DNA of 64,000 bases from Ruegeria halocynthiae (GCF_000743705.1 NZ_JQEZ01000002.1:41250-105249), one strand, 5' to 3'; positions 7,467 to 15,666 are shown, counted from the stretch's first letter. Notes: generated by a model from the letters alone, not told the origin. Program-made: numbers and translations.

Positions 7467-8549
7467 TTAGCCGCGAACGCGGTTGCGCTGCGTGGTGTAA
7501 ACACCCGACGACAGGTCCAGCCATCCTGCGGAAGACGCCGACGACGCCATTGCGCTGTCGTGAATCTTCTTGAACAGCTCGTCGCCCATGTTCTCGTCCA
7601 GAACTTCCTGGCTGGCCGCACCGAATGCGTCCCAGACACTGTCGGGGAATTCCATGACCTTGACGCCACCGGACTGCAGGCGCTGCAGGGCTGCGCCGTT
7701 GTTGGCCAGGAACTGCGCCAGGTTCCACTGGTGCGCTTCGCCGGCTGCGATCTCGATGATCTTCTGCTGACCCGGTGTCAGGCTATCGAACACGTCGCGG
7801 TTGGTGGCCAGCGACAGACCCGCATTTGGCTCGTGGAAACCGGCGGTATAGTAAACCTTGGTGATTTCCTGGAAACCGGCCTTTTCGTCAGCCCACGGAC
7901 CGATCCACTCGGTCCCGTCAATCGCGCCCGACGACAGCGCCTGATACACTTCCGAACCCGGGATGTTCTGTACGGATGCGCCCAGCTTACCCAGCGCCTT
8001 GCCGCCCAGACCCGGCATACGGAACTTGAGCCCGTTGAAATCCTCGGGGCTGTTGATCTCTTTCGAGTACCAGCCGCCTGCCTGCGCACCGGTGTTACCG
8101 GCCAGGAAGGATTTCAGGCCAAAGATCTGGCCCAATTCGTCATGCAGCTCCATGCCGCCGTCCTGATAGTACCAGTTCACCATTTCCTGCGCGGTCATGC
8201 CGAACGGAACGGCGGTGAAGAAAGCATAGCCCGGGTGCTGACCGACAAAGTAATAGTCCGCCGCGTGATACATGTCGGCCTGACCGGATGATACCGCGTC
8301 AAAAACCTCGAACGCGCCAACCAGCTCACCTGCGGCCTTGATCTCGACGGTCAGGTTACCGTCGGACATTGCGGTGATGCTGTCGGCGCAACGCTGTGCA
8401 CTGTCGAAAACGCCCGCCAGACCACGGCCCCACGACGTTACCATGGTCAGCGTGCGCTTACCCTGCGCATAAGCCGGTGCTGCCAGCGTGGTGGCCGCTG
8501 CGGCCGAGCCGCCAATTGCGGATGTTTTCAGAAATGAACGACGATCCAT
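7467..8549 (-). CDS. TRAP substrate-binding protein, TakP-type (360 aa)
   Basis: This is the periplasmic binding protein of the TRAP system. The N-terminus MDRRSFLKTSAIGGSAAA carries a twin-arginine (Tat) export signal, with probable cleavage after AYA near residue 28. Characteristic DctP/TakP stretches follow: PFGMTAQEMVNWYYQDGG, FLAGNTGAQAGGWYSKEI, LKFRMPGLGGKALGKLG and SGAIDGTEWIGPWADE. In Rhodobacter sphaeroides TakP binds 2-oxo acids such as pyruvate with a sodium ion; the same substrate class is inferred here from motif likeness. It is first in the operon and divergent from a sensor kinase gene. Confidence 0.88.
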   Translation of the reverse strand: MDRRSFLKTSAIGGSAAAATTLAAPAYAQGKRTLTMVTSWGRGLAGVFDSAQRCADSITAMSDGNLTVEIKAAGELVGAFEVFDAVSSGQADMYHAADYYFVGQHPGYAFFTAVPFGMTAQEMVNWYYQDGGMELHDELGQIFGLKSFLAGNTGAQAGGWYSKEINSPEDFNGLKFRMPGLGGKALGKLGASVQNIPGSEVYQALSSGAIDGTEWIGPWADEKAGFQEITKVYYTAGFHEPNAGLSLATNRDVFDSLTPGQQKIIEIAAGEAHQWNLAQFLANNGAALQRLQSGGVKVMEFPDSVWDAFGAASQEVLDENMGDELFKKIHDSAMASSASSAGWLDLSSGVYTTQRNRVRG

Positions 8550-8646
8550 ATGAGTGTTCCTCCCCTATATATTCAAAACCCGGATTCATGCCGGGCGTAG
8601 TCGTTTTCAGTGTGCGCCAGCCTAATGACCAAGATTTGAATGTGAA

Positions 8647-8662
8647 TACCTAGTACTGCGTA
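8647..8662. promoter_or_regulatory. Candidate response-regulator site (TAC-CTA-GTA, then CTGCGTA)
   Basis: In the 249-base gap between takP (minus) and the kinase gene (plus) there is the inverted pair TACCTAGTA followed by CTGCGTA, giving three TAC/GTA half-sites in 16 bases, about 100 bases upstream of takP. NarL/FixJ-type regulators bind such short inverted repeats, so this is the best candidate site for the adjacent response regulator. It is an inference from position and symmetry. Confidence 0.35.
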
Positions 8663-8798
8663 GACAGCCGGGTTTTTTGCATGCCGAAAATGTCAAAGTG
8701 ACAGATAAAGTCGCGATTTTCCTTAAAACCGGGTCTCGCCCACACATCCATGTCCAAAAATTTTGCATTTCCCGGCGAGCTTGCGTATCGATTCGACC

Positions 8799-10232
8799 AT
8801 GAGGGGAATCCGAAACCTGATCTCGCTGACCTATGGCCAGAAACTGTCACTTGTGGCGGCGATTCCCTTGGTTGTGGCCGTGGCCGCTATTGCCCTGTTT
8901 GTTGCCTATGAATCCCGCGCAACGGCGGAACGTGAAATTCAGGCGCTGGAGCGTCGGTTAATCGAAGCCAAAAAAGAAGAACTGCGGAACTATGTGACCC
9001 AGGCCCGGAACGGGTTTGCCTATATCTATGGGCGGGCCTCGACCGACGACAGGGTGGCGCAGAACCTGGTAACGCAAATACTGTCGGCGATGATCTACGG
9101 GAAAGACGGGTTCTTCTTTGTCTACGATTATGACGGCAACAACCTTGTCAGCCCGCGCCAGACGGAATTCATCAATCGCAACTGGGAGGGGCTGACAGAC
9201 AGCGACGGCACACCGGTCGTGGATGAATTCATAAGCCTCGCCAGGCAGGGCGGCGGTTGGCACAGTTTCATGTGGCAAAAACCATCCACCGGGGAAGAGG
9301 CCCAGATGATCGCCTATGTCGTCGGCCTGCAGGATTGGCAATGGGCGGTGGGCACCGGGGTGTTCATCGACGACATCGTGGCCACTGTCGCCAACGCCCG
9401 CGCCGAGGTCGAGGCCCGCGTGCAGCGGACATTCCTGTATATCGGCGGCATTGTTCTGGCGGCTGTTCTGATCGTCTTTGCTTCGGGCATGTTGCTGAAC
9501 TTTCGCGAACGGCGGCTGGCCGATGCCAAGCTCAAGGAACTGACCCAGCGGGTGTTCGACGCACAAGAGGATGAACGCGGTCGCGTCGCGCGCGAGCTGC
9601 ATGATGGCATCAGCCAGATTCTGGTCGGTGTGCGCTATGCGCTGGACAACGCCCGCCGCCGCCTGTCACGCGGCGACGACGACGGGGCCCGTGATCCTTT
9701 GGACAAAGGGATCGACCATCTTGGCACCGCCATCTCCGAGGTTCGCCGCATCAGCCGGGACTTGCGACCGGGCGTTCTGGACGATCTGGGGCTTGGACCT
9801 GCCCTTAAGGCGCTGACCGATGATTTCCGCGAACGCACCGGGATCGAGACCGAGTTTTCGACCGTCGTGTTCCGCAACCGTCTGGATCATGACAGCAAGA
9901 TCGCGCTGTACCGAATTGCCCAAGAGGCGCTGACCAATATCGAACGTCATTCCGGGGCAACCCGTGTTACAATCGACCTGCGCGGGCATAAAAAAGGCGC
10001 GACCATGCGGATCACCGACAATGGTCACGGATTACCCAGCGGTTCGGGGCAGGTCAGCGCCGGGATCGGGTTGCGCAACATGCAGGAACGGATTGAGCAG
10101 CTTGACGGATTGCTGCGCATTCTGTCATCACGCGGCCCGCGCGGTGGTACTGTGATCGAAGCCAGCCTGCCGCTCAGCCACCTGCTGCCGCCGCAGGAAG
10201 ATGCAACCCCGAACCGAAAGGCCGGTACATGA
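8799..10232 (+). CDS. Cache-domain sensor histidine kinase (477 aa)
   Basis: A membrane sensor kinase with two membrane helices (residues about 15-37 and 213-235) flanking a periplasmic single Cache domain, recognised by YGKDGFFFVYDYDGNNLVSP and WQWAVGTGVFIDD. The cytoplasmic part is a HisKA_3 domain with phospho-acceptor H268 (DERGRVARELHDGISQ) and an HATPase_c domain ending DNGHGLPSGSG and GIGLRNMQERI. I preferred ATG 8799 (MRGIRNLISL) over the upstream in-frame ATG 8763 because it places the first helix near the N-terminus. It overlaps the regulator gene by 4 bases. Divergence from the TRAP operon suggests it senses the transported substrate. Confidence 0.9.
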   Translation: MRGIRNLISLTYGQKLSLVAAIPLVVAVAAIALFVAYESRATAEREIQALERRLIEAKKEELRNYVTQARNGFAYIYGRASTDDRVAQNLVTQILSAMIYGKDGFFFVYDYDGNNLVSPRQTEFINRNWEGLTDSDGTPVVDEFISLARQGGGWHSFMWQKPSTGEEAQMIAYVVGLQDWQWAVGTGVFIDDIVATVANARAEVEARVQRTFLYIGGIVLAAVLIVFASGMLLNFRERRLADAKLKELTQRVFDAQEDERGRVARELHDGISQILVGVRYALDNARRRLSRGDDDGARDPLDKGIDHLGTAISEVRRISRDLRPGVLDDLGLGPALKALTDDFRERTGIETEFSTVVFRNRLDHDSKIALYRIAQEALTNIERHSGATRVTIDLRGHKKGATMRITDNGHGLPSGSGQVSAGIGLRNMQERIEQLDGLLRILSSRGPRGGTVIEASLPLSHLLPPQEDATPNRKAGT

Positions 10233-10876
10233 GCGTGACGACGATCAGGGTTCTTATCGTTGATGACCACCCCATGGTGGCCGAGGGCATCCAATCGATC
10301 CTTGAAAGCTATGCCGGGATTGAGGTGGTCGGAACGCTAAGCAGCGGGCAGGATGCCGTGGACCAAGCCGCGGGTTTGGCACCGGATGTCATCCTGATGG
10401 ACCTGAACATGCCCGGTCTGGGCGGGCTCAGCGCGACCGAGATCATTCTGGAACGCCTGCCCGATACCCGCATCCTGATCCTGTCCATGCATGACAGCCC
10501 GGAATATATCTCGACCGCCCTCAACCATGGTGCCAAAGGTTACATCCTCAAGGATGTCCCCACCGAAGAGATCAAACAGGCCATCGACGCGGTGATGCGC
10601 GGGGAACAATATCTGTGCACCGGCGCAAGCGGGTCCCTGCAACCCAAGGGGAAAAACACGCGTGAGGCGCTGACCGGACGCGAACAAACGATCCTGCTGG
10701 AACTGGCGCAGGGCAAATCCAACAAAGAGGTCGCCTCGGTGCTGGATATCTCGGTGCGTACCGTGGAAACCCACCGCAAGAACATCAAACGGAAACTCGG
10801 CATCTCTTCCACCGCCGGTCTGACGCGTTATGCGCTGGAACACGGTGTTCTGCAGGGCACCAGCCCCGGCTTCTGA
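10229..10876 (+). CDS. NarL/FixJ-family response regulator (215 aa)
   Basis: The receiver domain (residues about 5-120) contains the acidic pair D12-D13, phospho-acceptor D58 in VILMDLNMPG, and the conserved K in YILKD. The C-terminal LuxR-type helix-turn-helix (residues about 145-205) reads LTGREQTILLELAQGKSNKE and later RTVETHRKNIKRKL. The start codon overlaps the kinase stop (ATGA), so both are made from one message. It is the expected partner of the Cache kinase and probably activates the divergent TRAP operon. Confidence 0.92.
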   Translation: MSVTTIRVLIVDDHPMVAEGIQSILESYAGIEVVGTLSSGQDAVDQAAGLAPDVILMDLNMPGLGGLSATEIILERLPDTRILILSMHDSPEYISTALNHGAKGYILKDVPTEEIKQAIDAVMRGEQYLCTGASGSLQPKGKNTREALTGREQTILLELAQGKSNKEVASVLDISVRTVETHRKNIKRKLGISSTAGLTRYALEHGVLQGTSPGF

Positions 10877-10964
10877 TCCCCGCACACCCGCAGCGCGCAG
10901 CGCTGCCCGGCCCAACTGTTGGAGGTGCGCCAAAGGCGCGCTGACAGCGGGCGGGAGGTCCCGC

Positions 10965-11348
10965 TTATGGGCGTGGCCGGATGTCTTCGCCGAAAAACAC
11001 TAATGTTCCGTCTTCGTCGATGACGTGAAACTCGCGCTGCTGATAGGGCTGGTCGAAGGGCGGGCGCACGCGCCCTTCGGGCAGATCCGACAACCCCTCG
11101 CGCATACTTCCGTACAGATCGTCGATACCTTCGACATCAATATAAAACGACTGGTCGTCCCCCAGCTTTTTCCCGTCATCACGCGGCGGGCATTCCAGCA
11201 GCCGAATGGCCACAGGACTGCGTGACAAAAACGCATAGTTCTCTTGCTTGAACCCGCAGGAAAATCCCAGGCGGTTGCAATAGAAATCTATCTGCTTGTC
11301 CAAAGACGAACACAGCACAAATGGCGTAAGTTGCAGAACACGCGGCAT
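10965..11348 (-). CDS. VOC-fold bleomycin-resistance-like protein (127 aa)
   Basis: A short single-domain VOC protein: LQLTPFVLCSSLDKQIDFYCNRLGF forms the first beta-alpha unit and FHVIDEDGTLVFFGEDI the last strands, the layout of bleomycin-binding and glyoxalase-like proteins. A potential ligand glutamate in the last strand is retained as GED. I chose ATG 11348 because GGAGGG stands directly upstream; a TTG 15 bases further up would read through that site. It is the downstream gene of the dioxygenase at 11397-12242 and may be cotranscribed with it. Substrate unknown. Confidence 0.75.
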   Translation of the reverse strand: MPRVLQLTPFVLCSSLDKQIDFYCNRLGFSCGFKQENYAFLSRSPVAIRLLECPPRDDGKKLGDDQSFYIDVEGIDDLYGSMREGLSDLPEGRVRPPFDQPYQQREFHVIDEDGTLVFFGEDIRPRP

Positions 11349-11396
11349 CAGACCCTCCGGCAATCAGTCAACAGAATGGGATCAACCTATCACATT

Positions 11397-12242
11397 TCAA
11401 TCCAGCAACTCATCCTTTCGCAATCCTTCGCGCGCATGATGGTGCGGCAAGACCCGCCCATATAATTGACGCGTGCGTTCAACACCTCCGCACATCCCCG
11501 CGGCCTCGACAAAGGAAAAGATACCGACAAACCGGCTGCGCGCGCCTTTTACTGGTGCGACCCGGTGCAAAGAATAACGCCCTTTGAAAATTTGCAGATC
11601 GCCGGGTTGCAACTCTAACCGGTGAACATGGGCCCTGTCGCCGTCCAGAACTGCGGCGACAGATTTAAAGTTCTCGTCCTCGGCATTGCGCAGGTTCGGG
11701 ACATATTCGAACGCGCCGCCTTCTTCACCGTTTTGAATGGCCAAAGTCACCGTGTAATTGTTGGTATCAAAATGCCAGGGAAACCCCTGCCCTTCCTCAA
11801 CCACATTGAGGATGACATCGGCCAACGGATCGTCATAGCGAAAAAACCTGTCCTCGGACTCGTTCAAAGCCGTGCGGATGAAAGGCAAAAATCCCTCGAA
11901 CGCGTAAATTCGGCGCAATGGGCTGGATTTCGCAAAGTTGTCCGCCGGAACAAACGCGTTCGAGCGGTCGTAGAAACGGCGCACTGGATGGGCTGTACCA
12001 AAGCGCGGGTCATCTTTGGTGAAATAGGCGTTTGTCCGGCTAAAGGATCGGTGTGCTTTTGGCGCGACGGCCTTGGCCTCTTGCAGCAGATGCGCCACCC
12101 CGTCCGCGTGAACGAAACCGGGCAGAACCGCGCAACCGTCCCGATCCAATTCCCGCCTCAGGTCGCTTATCAACTGATCATATGCCCGCGAGCCCGGGCA
12201 ATCTATCGGATACCGTCCCAGATCAACCAGATCCTGCAACAT
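11397..12242 (-). CDS. 2-oxoglutarate/Fe(II) oxygenase, HalD/ArpA-like (281 aa)
   Basis: The protein has the double-stranded beta-helix iron site of 2OG oxygenases: WHFDTNNYTVTLAI carries the H-x-D facial ligands, DLQIFKGRYSLHRVAPV carries the distal histidine, and SRFVGIFSF supplies the 2OG-binding arginine. The N-terminal part (residues about 20-110) has the RELDRDGCAVLPGF helix-strand unit seen in ArpA/BesD-like enzymes. The aspartate of H-x-D is present, so it is a hydroxylase type rather than a halogenase, in which that residue is lost. ATG 12242 has GGAGG upstream; the TTG at 12290 is less likely. Substrate unknown. Confidence 0.8.
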   Translation of the reverse strand: MLQDLVDLGRYPIDCPGSRAYDQLISDLRRELDRDGCAVLPGFVHADGVAHLLQEAKAVAPKAHRSFSRTNAYFTKDDPRFGTAHPVRRFYDRSNAFVPADNFAKSSPLRRIYAFEGFLPFIRTALNESEDRFFRYDDPLADVILNVVEEGQGFPWHFDTNNYTVTLAIQNGEEGGAFEYVPNLRNAEDENFKSVAAVLDGDRAHVHRLELQPGDLQIFKGRYSLHRVAPVKGARSRFVGIFSFVEAAGMCGGVERTRQLYGRVLPHHHAREGLRKDELLD

Positions 12243-12465
12243 GGTCCGCCTCCATAGCCTGTAAGGTCGGGGCCAGCGTGACTCAGTCAATACCGTTCAT
12301 CATGCTTGTTTCGGACATTGCCTTGCCGCTTTCGTACAAGTCTGGTCGCCGCATCCGGGCGCATTTACAGGTTCAAATTCCCGAATATTCCCAACGTGCG
12401 TCAATCTGCGCAATAAAATGTCAAAAAAATTGCCCTTCGGGATAGAAAATTGGTGCAATTGCCTG

Positions 12466-12494
12466 TTGACGCCCCCATTCCCCGCCCATAATGT
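12466..12494 (+). promoter_or_regulatory. Sigma-70 promoter of the ilvIH operon
   Basis: TTGACG at 12466-12471 and TAATGT at 12489-12494 are separated by exactly 17 bases. The predicted start of transcription near 12501 puts the leader peptide ATG (12524) close to the 5' end of the message, as in classical attenuators. Confidence 0.75.
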
Positions 12495-12523
12495 CCCTTC
12501 CAAGCAAAAAGGAGCCTCTGGCA

Positions 12524-12571
12524 ATGAGAACGCTAGTCGTAATCGTAGGAACCACGCGCATGGGCCGGTAA
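12524..12571 (+). CDS. Leader peptide of the ilvIH attenuator (15 aa)
   Basis: The 15-residue peptide MRTLVVIVGTTRMGR is preceded by GGAG and contains the run L-V-V-I-V, that is, leucine, valine and isoleucine, the end products of the pathway encoded downstream. Slow decoding of this run when branched-chain aminoacyl-tRNAs are scarce would stall the ribosome and let the antiterminator form. Its last codons are part of the antiterminator stem, as expected of a working leader. Confidence 0.85.
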   Translation: MRTLVVIVGTTRMGR

Positions 12572-12624
12572 CGGTAAACCATAATCGAACCCATGCGCCT
12601 CCGAAAATCTCGGGGGCTTTTTTT
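12556..12624 (+). promoter_or_regulatory. ilvIH transcription attenuator (antiterminator and terminator)
   Basis: GCGCATGGG (12556-12564, inside the leader peptide gene) is exactly complementary to CCCATGCGC (12590-12598). The latter shares bases with the 5' arm of the terminator GCCTCCGA (12597-12604), which pairs with TCGGGGGC (12610-12617, one G-U) and is followed by seven T. The two structures are mutually exclusive, so ribosome position on the leader peptide decides whether transcription continues into ilvI. Confidence 0.85.
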
Positions 12625-12665
12625 ATGCGAAATGCAAGACACATGTCGCGAACGGAGCAAAGCAG

Positions 12666-14417
12666 ATGACACGTGAGATGACCGGCGCAAAGATGGTGGT
12701 TCAGGCCCTCAAGGATCAGGGTGTGGACACGGTATTCGGATACCCCGGTGGCGCCGTGCTACCGATCTATGATGAGATTTTTCTGCAAAACGACATTCGC
12801 CACATACTGGTGCGTCACGAACAGGGCGCGGTCCACGCAGCCGAAGGATATGCCCGTTCGACCGGCAAGCCCGGCGTTGCGCTGGTGACATCCGGCCCCG
12901 GCGCCACCAATGCTGTGACGGGTCTGACGGATGCACTGCTGGATTCGATTCCGATTGTGGTTCTGACCGGTCAGGTTCCGACCTTCATGATCGGCTCGGA
13001 CGCCTTTCAAGAGGCCGACACCGTGGGTATCACCCGCCCCTGCACCAAACATAACTGGCTGGTCAAGGACACAGACTCGTTGGCTGCGACGATGCACGAG
13101 GCGTTCCACGTTGCCACGTCGGGCCGCCCCGGTCCGGTACTGGTCGACATTCCCAAGGATGTTCAGTTCGCATCCGGCGAGTATGCCGCGCCGAAACCGT
13201 CGACCTCGCATTACCAACCCATTCTGAAAGGCGATCTGGAAGAGATCACAGAACTGGTTGCAGCGATCGAAACGGCCAAGAAACCTGTGTTCTATACCGG
13301 CGGCGGCGTCATCAACTCTGGCCCCGCGGCCAGCCAGTTGTTGCGTGAACTGGTGGAAGCAACGGGTTTCCCGATCACTTCGACCCTGATGGGTTTGGGT
13401 GCCTATCCGGCCTCGGGCAAGAACTGGCTGGGAATGCTGGGGATGCATGGTCTGTACGAGGCCAACCTGGCGATGCATGACTGCGATCTGATGATCAATA
13501 TCGGCGCGCGGTTCGATGACCGGATCACCGGCCGGATTGATGCGTTTTCGCCAAACTCGAAAAAAGCGCATATCGACATCGACCCGTCCTCGATCAACAA
13601 GGTGATCCGGGTGGATATCCCGATTGTCGGTGATGTGGCCCATGTGCTTGAGGACATCCTGAAGGTCTGGAAAGCACGCGGTCGCAAAACCGATGCGGCT
13701 GCCGTTGCCAAATGGCAGGATCAGATCACCGACTGGCGCAAAGTGAACTGCCTGGATTTCACCAACAGCGAAAAGACGATCAAGCCGCAACACGCGCTGC
13801 AACGTCTTGAGGAACTTACTAAAAAACACGACCGGTATATCACCACCGAGGTCGGCCAGCATCAAATGTGGGCCGCGCAGTATCTTGGGTTCGAAGATCC
13901 CAACCGTTGGATGACGTCCGGCGGGCTGGGCACGATGGGATATGGTTTCCCCGCCTCGATCGGTGTGCAGATGGCGCATCCGGATGCGCTGGTGATCAAC
14001 GTGGCGGGTGAGGCATCATGGTTGATGAACATGCAGGAAATGGGCACTGCCGCGCAATATCGCCTGCCGGTGAAACAGTTCATCCTGAACAATGAACGTC
14101 TTGGCATGGTGCGCCAGTGGCAGGAACTGCTGCATGGCGAGCGGTATTCGCATTCCTGGTCCGAGGCCCTGCCCGATTTCGTCAAACTTGCCGAGGCATT
14201 CGGTGCCAAGGGCATCCTGTGTTCCGACCCCGCCGATCTGGATGACGCGATCATGGAGATGATCAACTATGACGGTCCAGTGATCTTTGACTGTCTGGTC
14301 GAAAAGCATGAAAACTGTTTCCCGATGATCCCGTCGGGCAAAGCCCACAACGAGATGCTGCTGGGCGAAGCCGAAACGCAGGGCGTGATCGATTCCAAAG
14401 GCTCGGTTTTGGTATGA
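12666..14417 (+). CDS. ilvI: Acetolactate synthase large subunit (583 aa)
   Basis: This thiamine-diphosphate enzyme condenses two pyruvates to acetolactate, or pyruvate with 2-oxobutyrate, the first shared step of valine, leucine and isoleucine synthesis. The N-terminal TPP domain has FGYPGGAVLPIYDEI and the catalytic glutamate in RHEQGAVHAAEGYARSTG; the FAD-binding middle domain spans about residues 190-340; the C-terminal TPP domain has INVAGEASWLMNMQEMGTAAQ with ILNNERLGMVRQWQ. The usual GDG of the metal motif is AGE here. The first gene of the operon, it is controlled by the attenuator upstream and its stop overlaps the next start. Confidence 0.95.
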   Translation: MTREMTGAKMVVQALKDQGVDTVFGYPGGAVLPIYDEIFLQNDIRHILVRHEQGAVHAAEGYARSTGKPGVALVTSGPGATNAVTGLTDALLDSIPIVVLTGQVPTFMIGSDAFQEADTVGITRPCTKHNWLVKDTDSLAATMHEAFHVATSGRPGPVLVDIPKDVQFASGEYAAPKPSTSHYQPILKGDLEEITELVAAIETAKKPVFYTGGGVINSGPAASQLLRELVEATGFPITSTLMGLGAYPASGKNWLGMLGMHGLYEANLAMHDCDLMINIGARFDDRITGRIDAFSPNSKKAHIDIDPSSINKVIRVDIPIVGDVAHVLEDILKVWKARGRKTDAAAVAKWQDQITDWRKVNCLDFTNSEKTIKPQHALQRLEELTKKHDRYITTEVGQHQMWAAQYLGFEDPNRWMTSGGLGTMGYGFPASIGVQMAHPDALVINVAGEASWLMNMQEMGTAAQYRLPVKQFILNNERLGMVRQWQELLHGERYSHSWSEALPDFVKLAEAFGAKGILCSDPADLDDAIMEMINYDGPVIFDCLVEKHENCFPMIPSGKAHNEMLLGEAETQGVIDSKGSVLV

Positions 14418-14818
14418 CAACGCGGATGATCAGCTTTGATGCAACGCGCTTCCGGCCAACGCCGGACGAGTTGAACGAAGAAGCTGATGATTTCATCAAT
14501 CCGGATGTATTTGGCAAGGAACTCAGCACCTTCCTGAGCACAGAGCTTGCCGCATCCGGGTTTGATGTTTCTTTCGCCTGCGCCGAGGATTGGGGATGGT
14601 ACCACGAAGTTGAACATGACGAACCATTTGCCCTGGTTTTCGGATGCTCAAACTACGGCGACGGCCATCTGGTTCAGTTCTCACCAAAAACCGAGCATGT
14701 GAGGAAGATGTTCAGAAAATACCACGCGGCACCCAAAGTGGATGCGCTGCGTGGCGCAATTTGGAAAATTCTAGAGAATTCCGAAGGTGTCTCGAACCTT
14801 CGCTACGAAGAGGACTAG
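14414..14818 (+). CDS. Unknown protein inserted in the ilvIH operon (134 aa)
   Basis: I do not recognise this protein. It is acidic and soluble, without signal peptide or membrane segments; notable stretches are FRPTPDELNEEADDFINPDV, the tryptophan-rich CAEDWGWYHEVEHDEPFAL and VFGCSNYGDGHLVQF. Its ATG overlaps the ilvI stop (ATGA) and ilvH follows after only 6 bases, so it must be translated from the ilv message and is under the same attenuator. The DNA is more AT-rich than ilvI and ilvH, which suggests a later insertion. In most relatives ilvI and ilvH are adjacent. No function can be assigned. Confidence 0.8.
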   Translation: MTTRMISFDATRFRPTPDELNEEADDFINPDVFGKELSTFLSTELAASGFDVSFACAEDWGWYHEVEHDEPFALVFGCSNYGDGHLVQFSPKTEHVRKMFRKYHAAPKVDALRGAIWKILENSEGVSNLRYEED

Positions 14819-14824
14819 CTCAGC

Positions 14825-15385
14825 ATGTCTGCCCTACATATCAAAAAAGGCTCTACCCGCCATTCCGCATATAACCTACGGCCCACCTTCTCGGACGTGC
14901 AGGAACGCCACACGATCGCTGTTCTGGTCGAAAATGAACCCGGCGTGCTGGCCCGTGTCATCGGGTTGTTCTCGGGCCGTGGCTATAACATCGAAAGCCT
15001 GACGGTTGCCGAGGTTGACCACACAGGTCACCTCAGCCGCATCACCATCGTCACCACCGGCACACCGCAGGTAATTGAACAGATCAAGGCACAGCTGGGC
15101 CGGATCGTGCCGGTGCACGAGGTCCACGACCTGACCGTTGAAGGCCCCGCAGTTGAGCGCGAACTGGCCATCATCAAGGTTGTCGGTGAAGGCGAAAAAC
15201 GGGTCGAGGCGCTGCGCCTTGCCGATATCTTCCGCGCCAATGTGGTCGACAGCACCTTGAATTCGTTCATTTTCGAAATCACCGGCGCGCCCGACAAAAT
15301 TGACGCTTTCGCTGACCTGATGCGCCCTCTGGGCCACGTAGAAGTGGCCCGCACGGGCGTGGCCGCTTTGCTGCGCGGCGAATAA
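14825..15385 (+). CDS. ilvH: Acetolactate synthase regulatory small subunit (186 aa)
   Basis: IlvH binds the catalytic subunit, stimulates it and confers feedback inhibition by valine. The ACT domain (residues about 25-100) begins HTIAVLVENEPGVLARVIGLFSGRGYNIESLTVAEV, the nearly invariant IlvH sequence, and the C-terminal domain contains RELAIIKVVGEGEKRVEALRLADIFRANVVD. Compared with the shortest IlvH proteins it has an N-terminal extension of about 20 residues, common in this group. It is the third gene of the operon, followed by two strong hairpins. Confidence 0.95.
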   Translation: MSALHIKKGSTRHSAYNLRPTFSDVQERHTIAVLVENEPGVLARVIGLFSGRGYNIESLTVAEVDHTGHLSRITIVTTGTPQVIEQIKAQLGRIVPVHEVHDLTVEGPAVERELAIIKVVGEGEKRVEALRLADIFRANVVDSTLNSFIFEITGAPDKIDAFADLMRPLGHVEVARTGVAALLRGE

Positions 15386-15393
15386 CGTTTGCC

Positions 15394-15427
15394 CCCCACC
15401 CCGTCGCGGTTTTCGACAGGGGTGGGG
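15394..15427 (+). terminator. Hairpin after ilvH
   Basis: CCCCACCCC (15394-15402) pairs with GGGGTGGGG (15419-15427), and the loop contains a second GTCG/CGAC pair that extends the stem past a one-base bulge. It starts 8 bases after the ilvH stop. There is no T-run, so it may be a processed 3' end or factor-assisted terminator. Confidence 0.6.
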
Positions 15428-15441
15428 AAACGGGCCAGAAT

Positions 15442-15472
15442 GCTGTTGGGCGACAATGACTCGCCCAACAGC
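15442..15472. other. Perfect 12-bp hairpin in the ilvH-regulator gap
   Basis: GCTGTTGGGCGA (15442-15453) and TCGCCCAACAGC (15461-15472) form a perfect stem with a 7-base loop, directly behind the first hairpin. It is not followed by T on the plus strand. It may belong to the end of the ilv message or to an untranslated leader or small RNA. The remaining 190 bases to the next start show no coding signal. Confidence 0.5.
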
Positions 15473-15666
15473 GAAAAACCGCAAAAGATCACACAAAACA
15501 GAATAAAGCCTATTGCGTTTGTCATTTTGGGCGTTAGCCTCAGGCATAACGTGGCGTTGGGATGCGTCCGTTACTGTCATCTGTACGATTTTTAACGCAA
15601 ATTCGGCCGACCGGTCGGGGTCTGCGCGTTTTTTCTGGAAATGAGCTACAAGAACCTGGGACAAAA

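Noticed and set aside
8579-8595. CCCGG-CATGAAT-CCGGG hairpin in the takP leader as an attenuator
   Set aside because: The stem has only 5 bp and no competing structure or leader peptide was found.
11397-12242. A halogenase of the BesD/HalD type
   Set aside because: The iron-binding motif keeps the aspartate (H-F-D); halogenases of this fold have Gly or Ala there, so hydroxylation is the better call.
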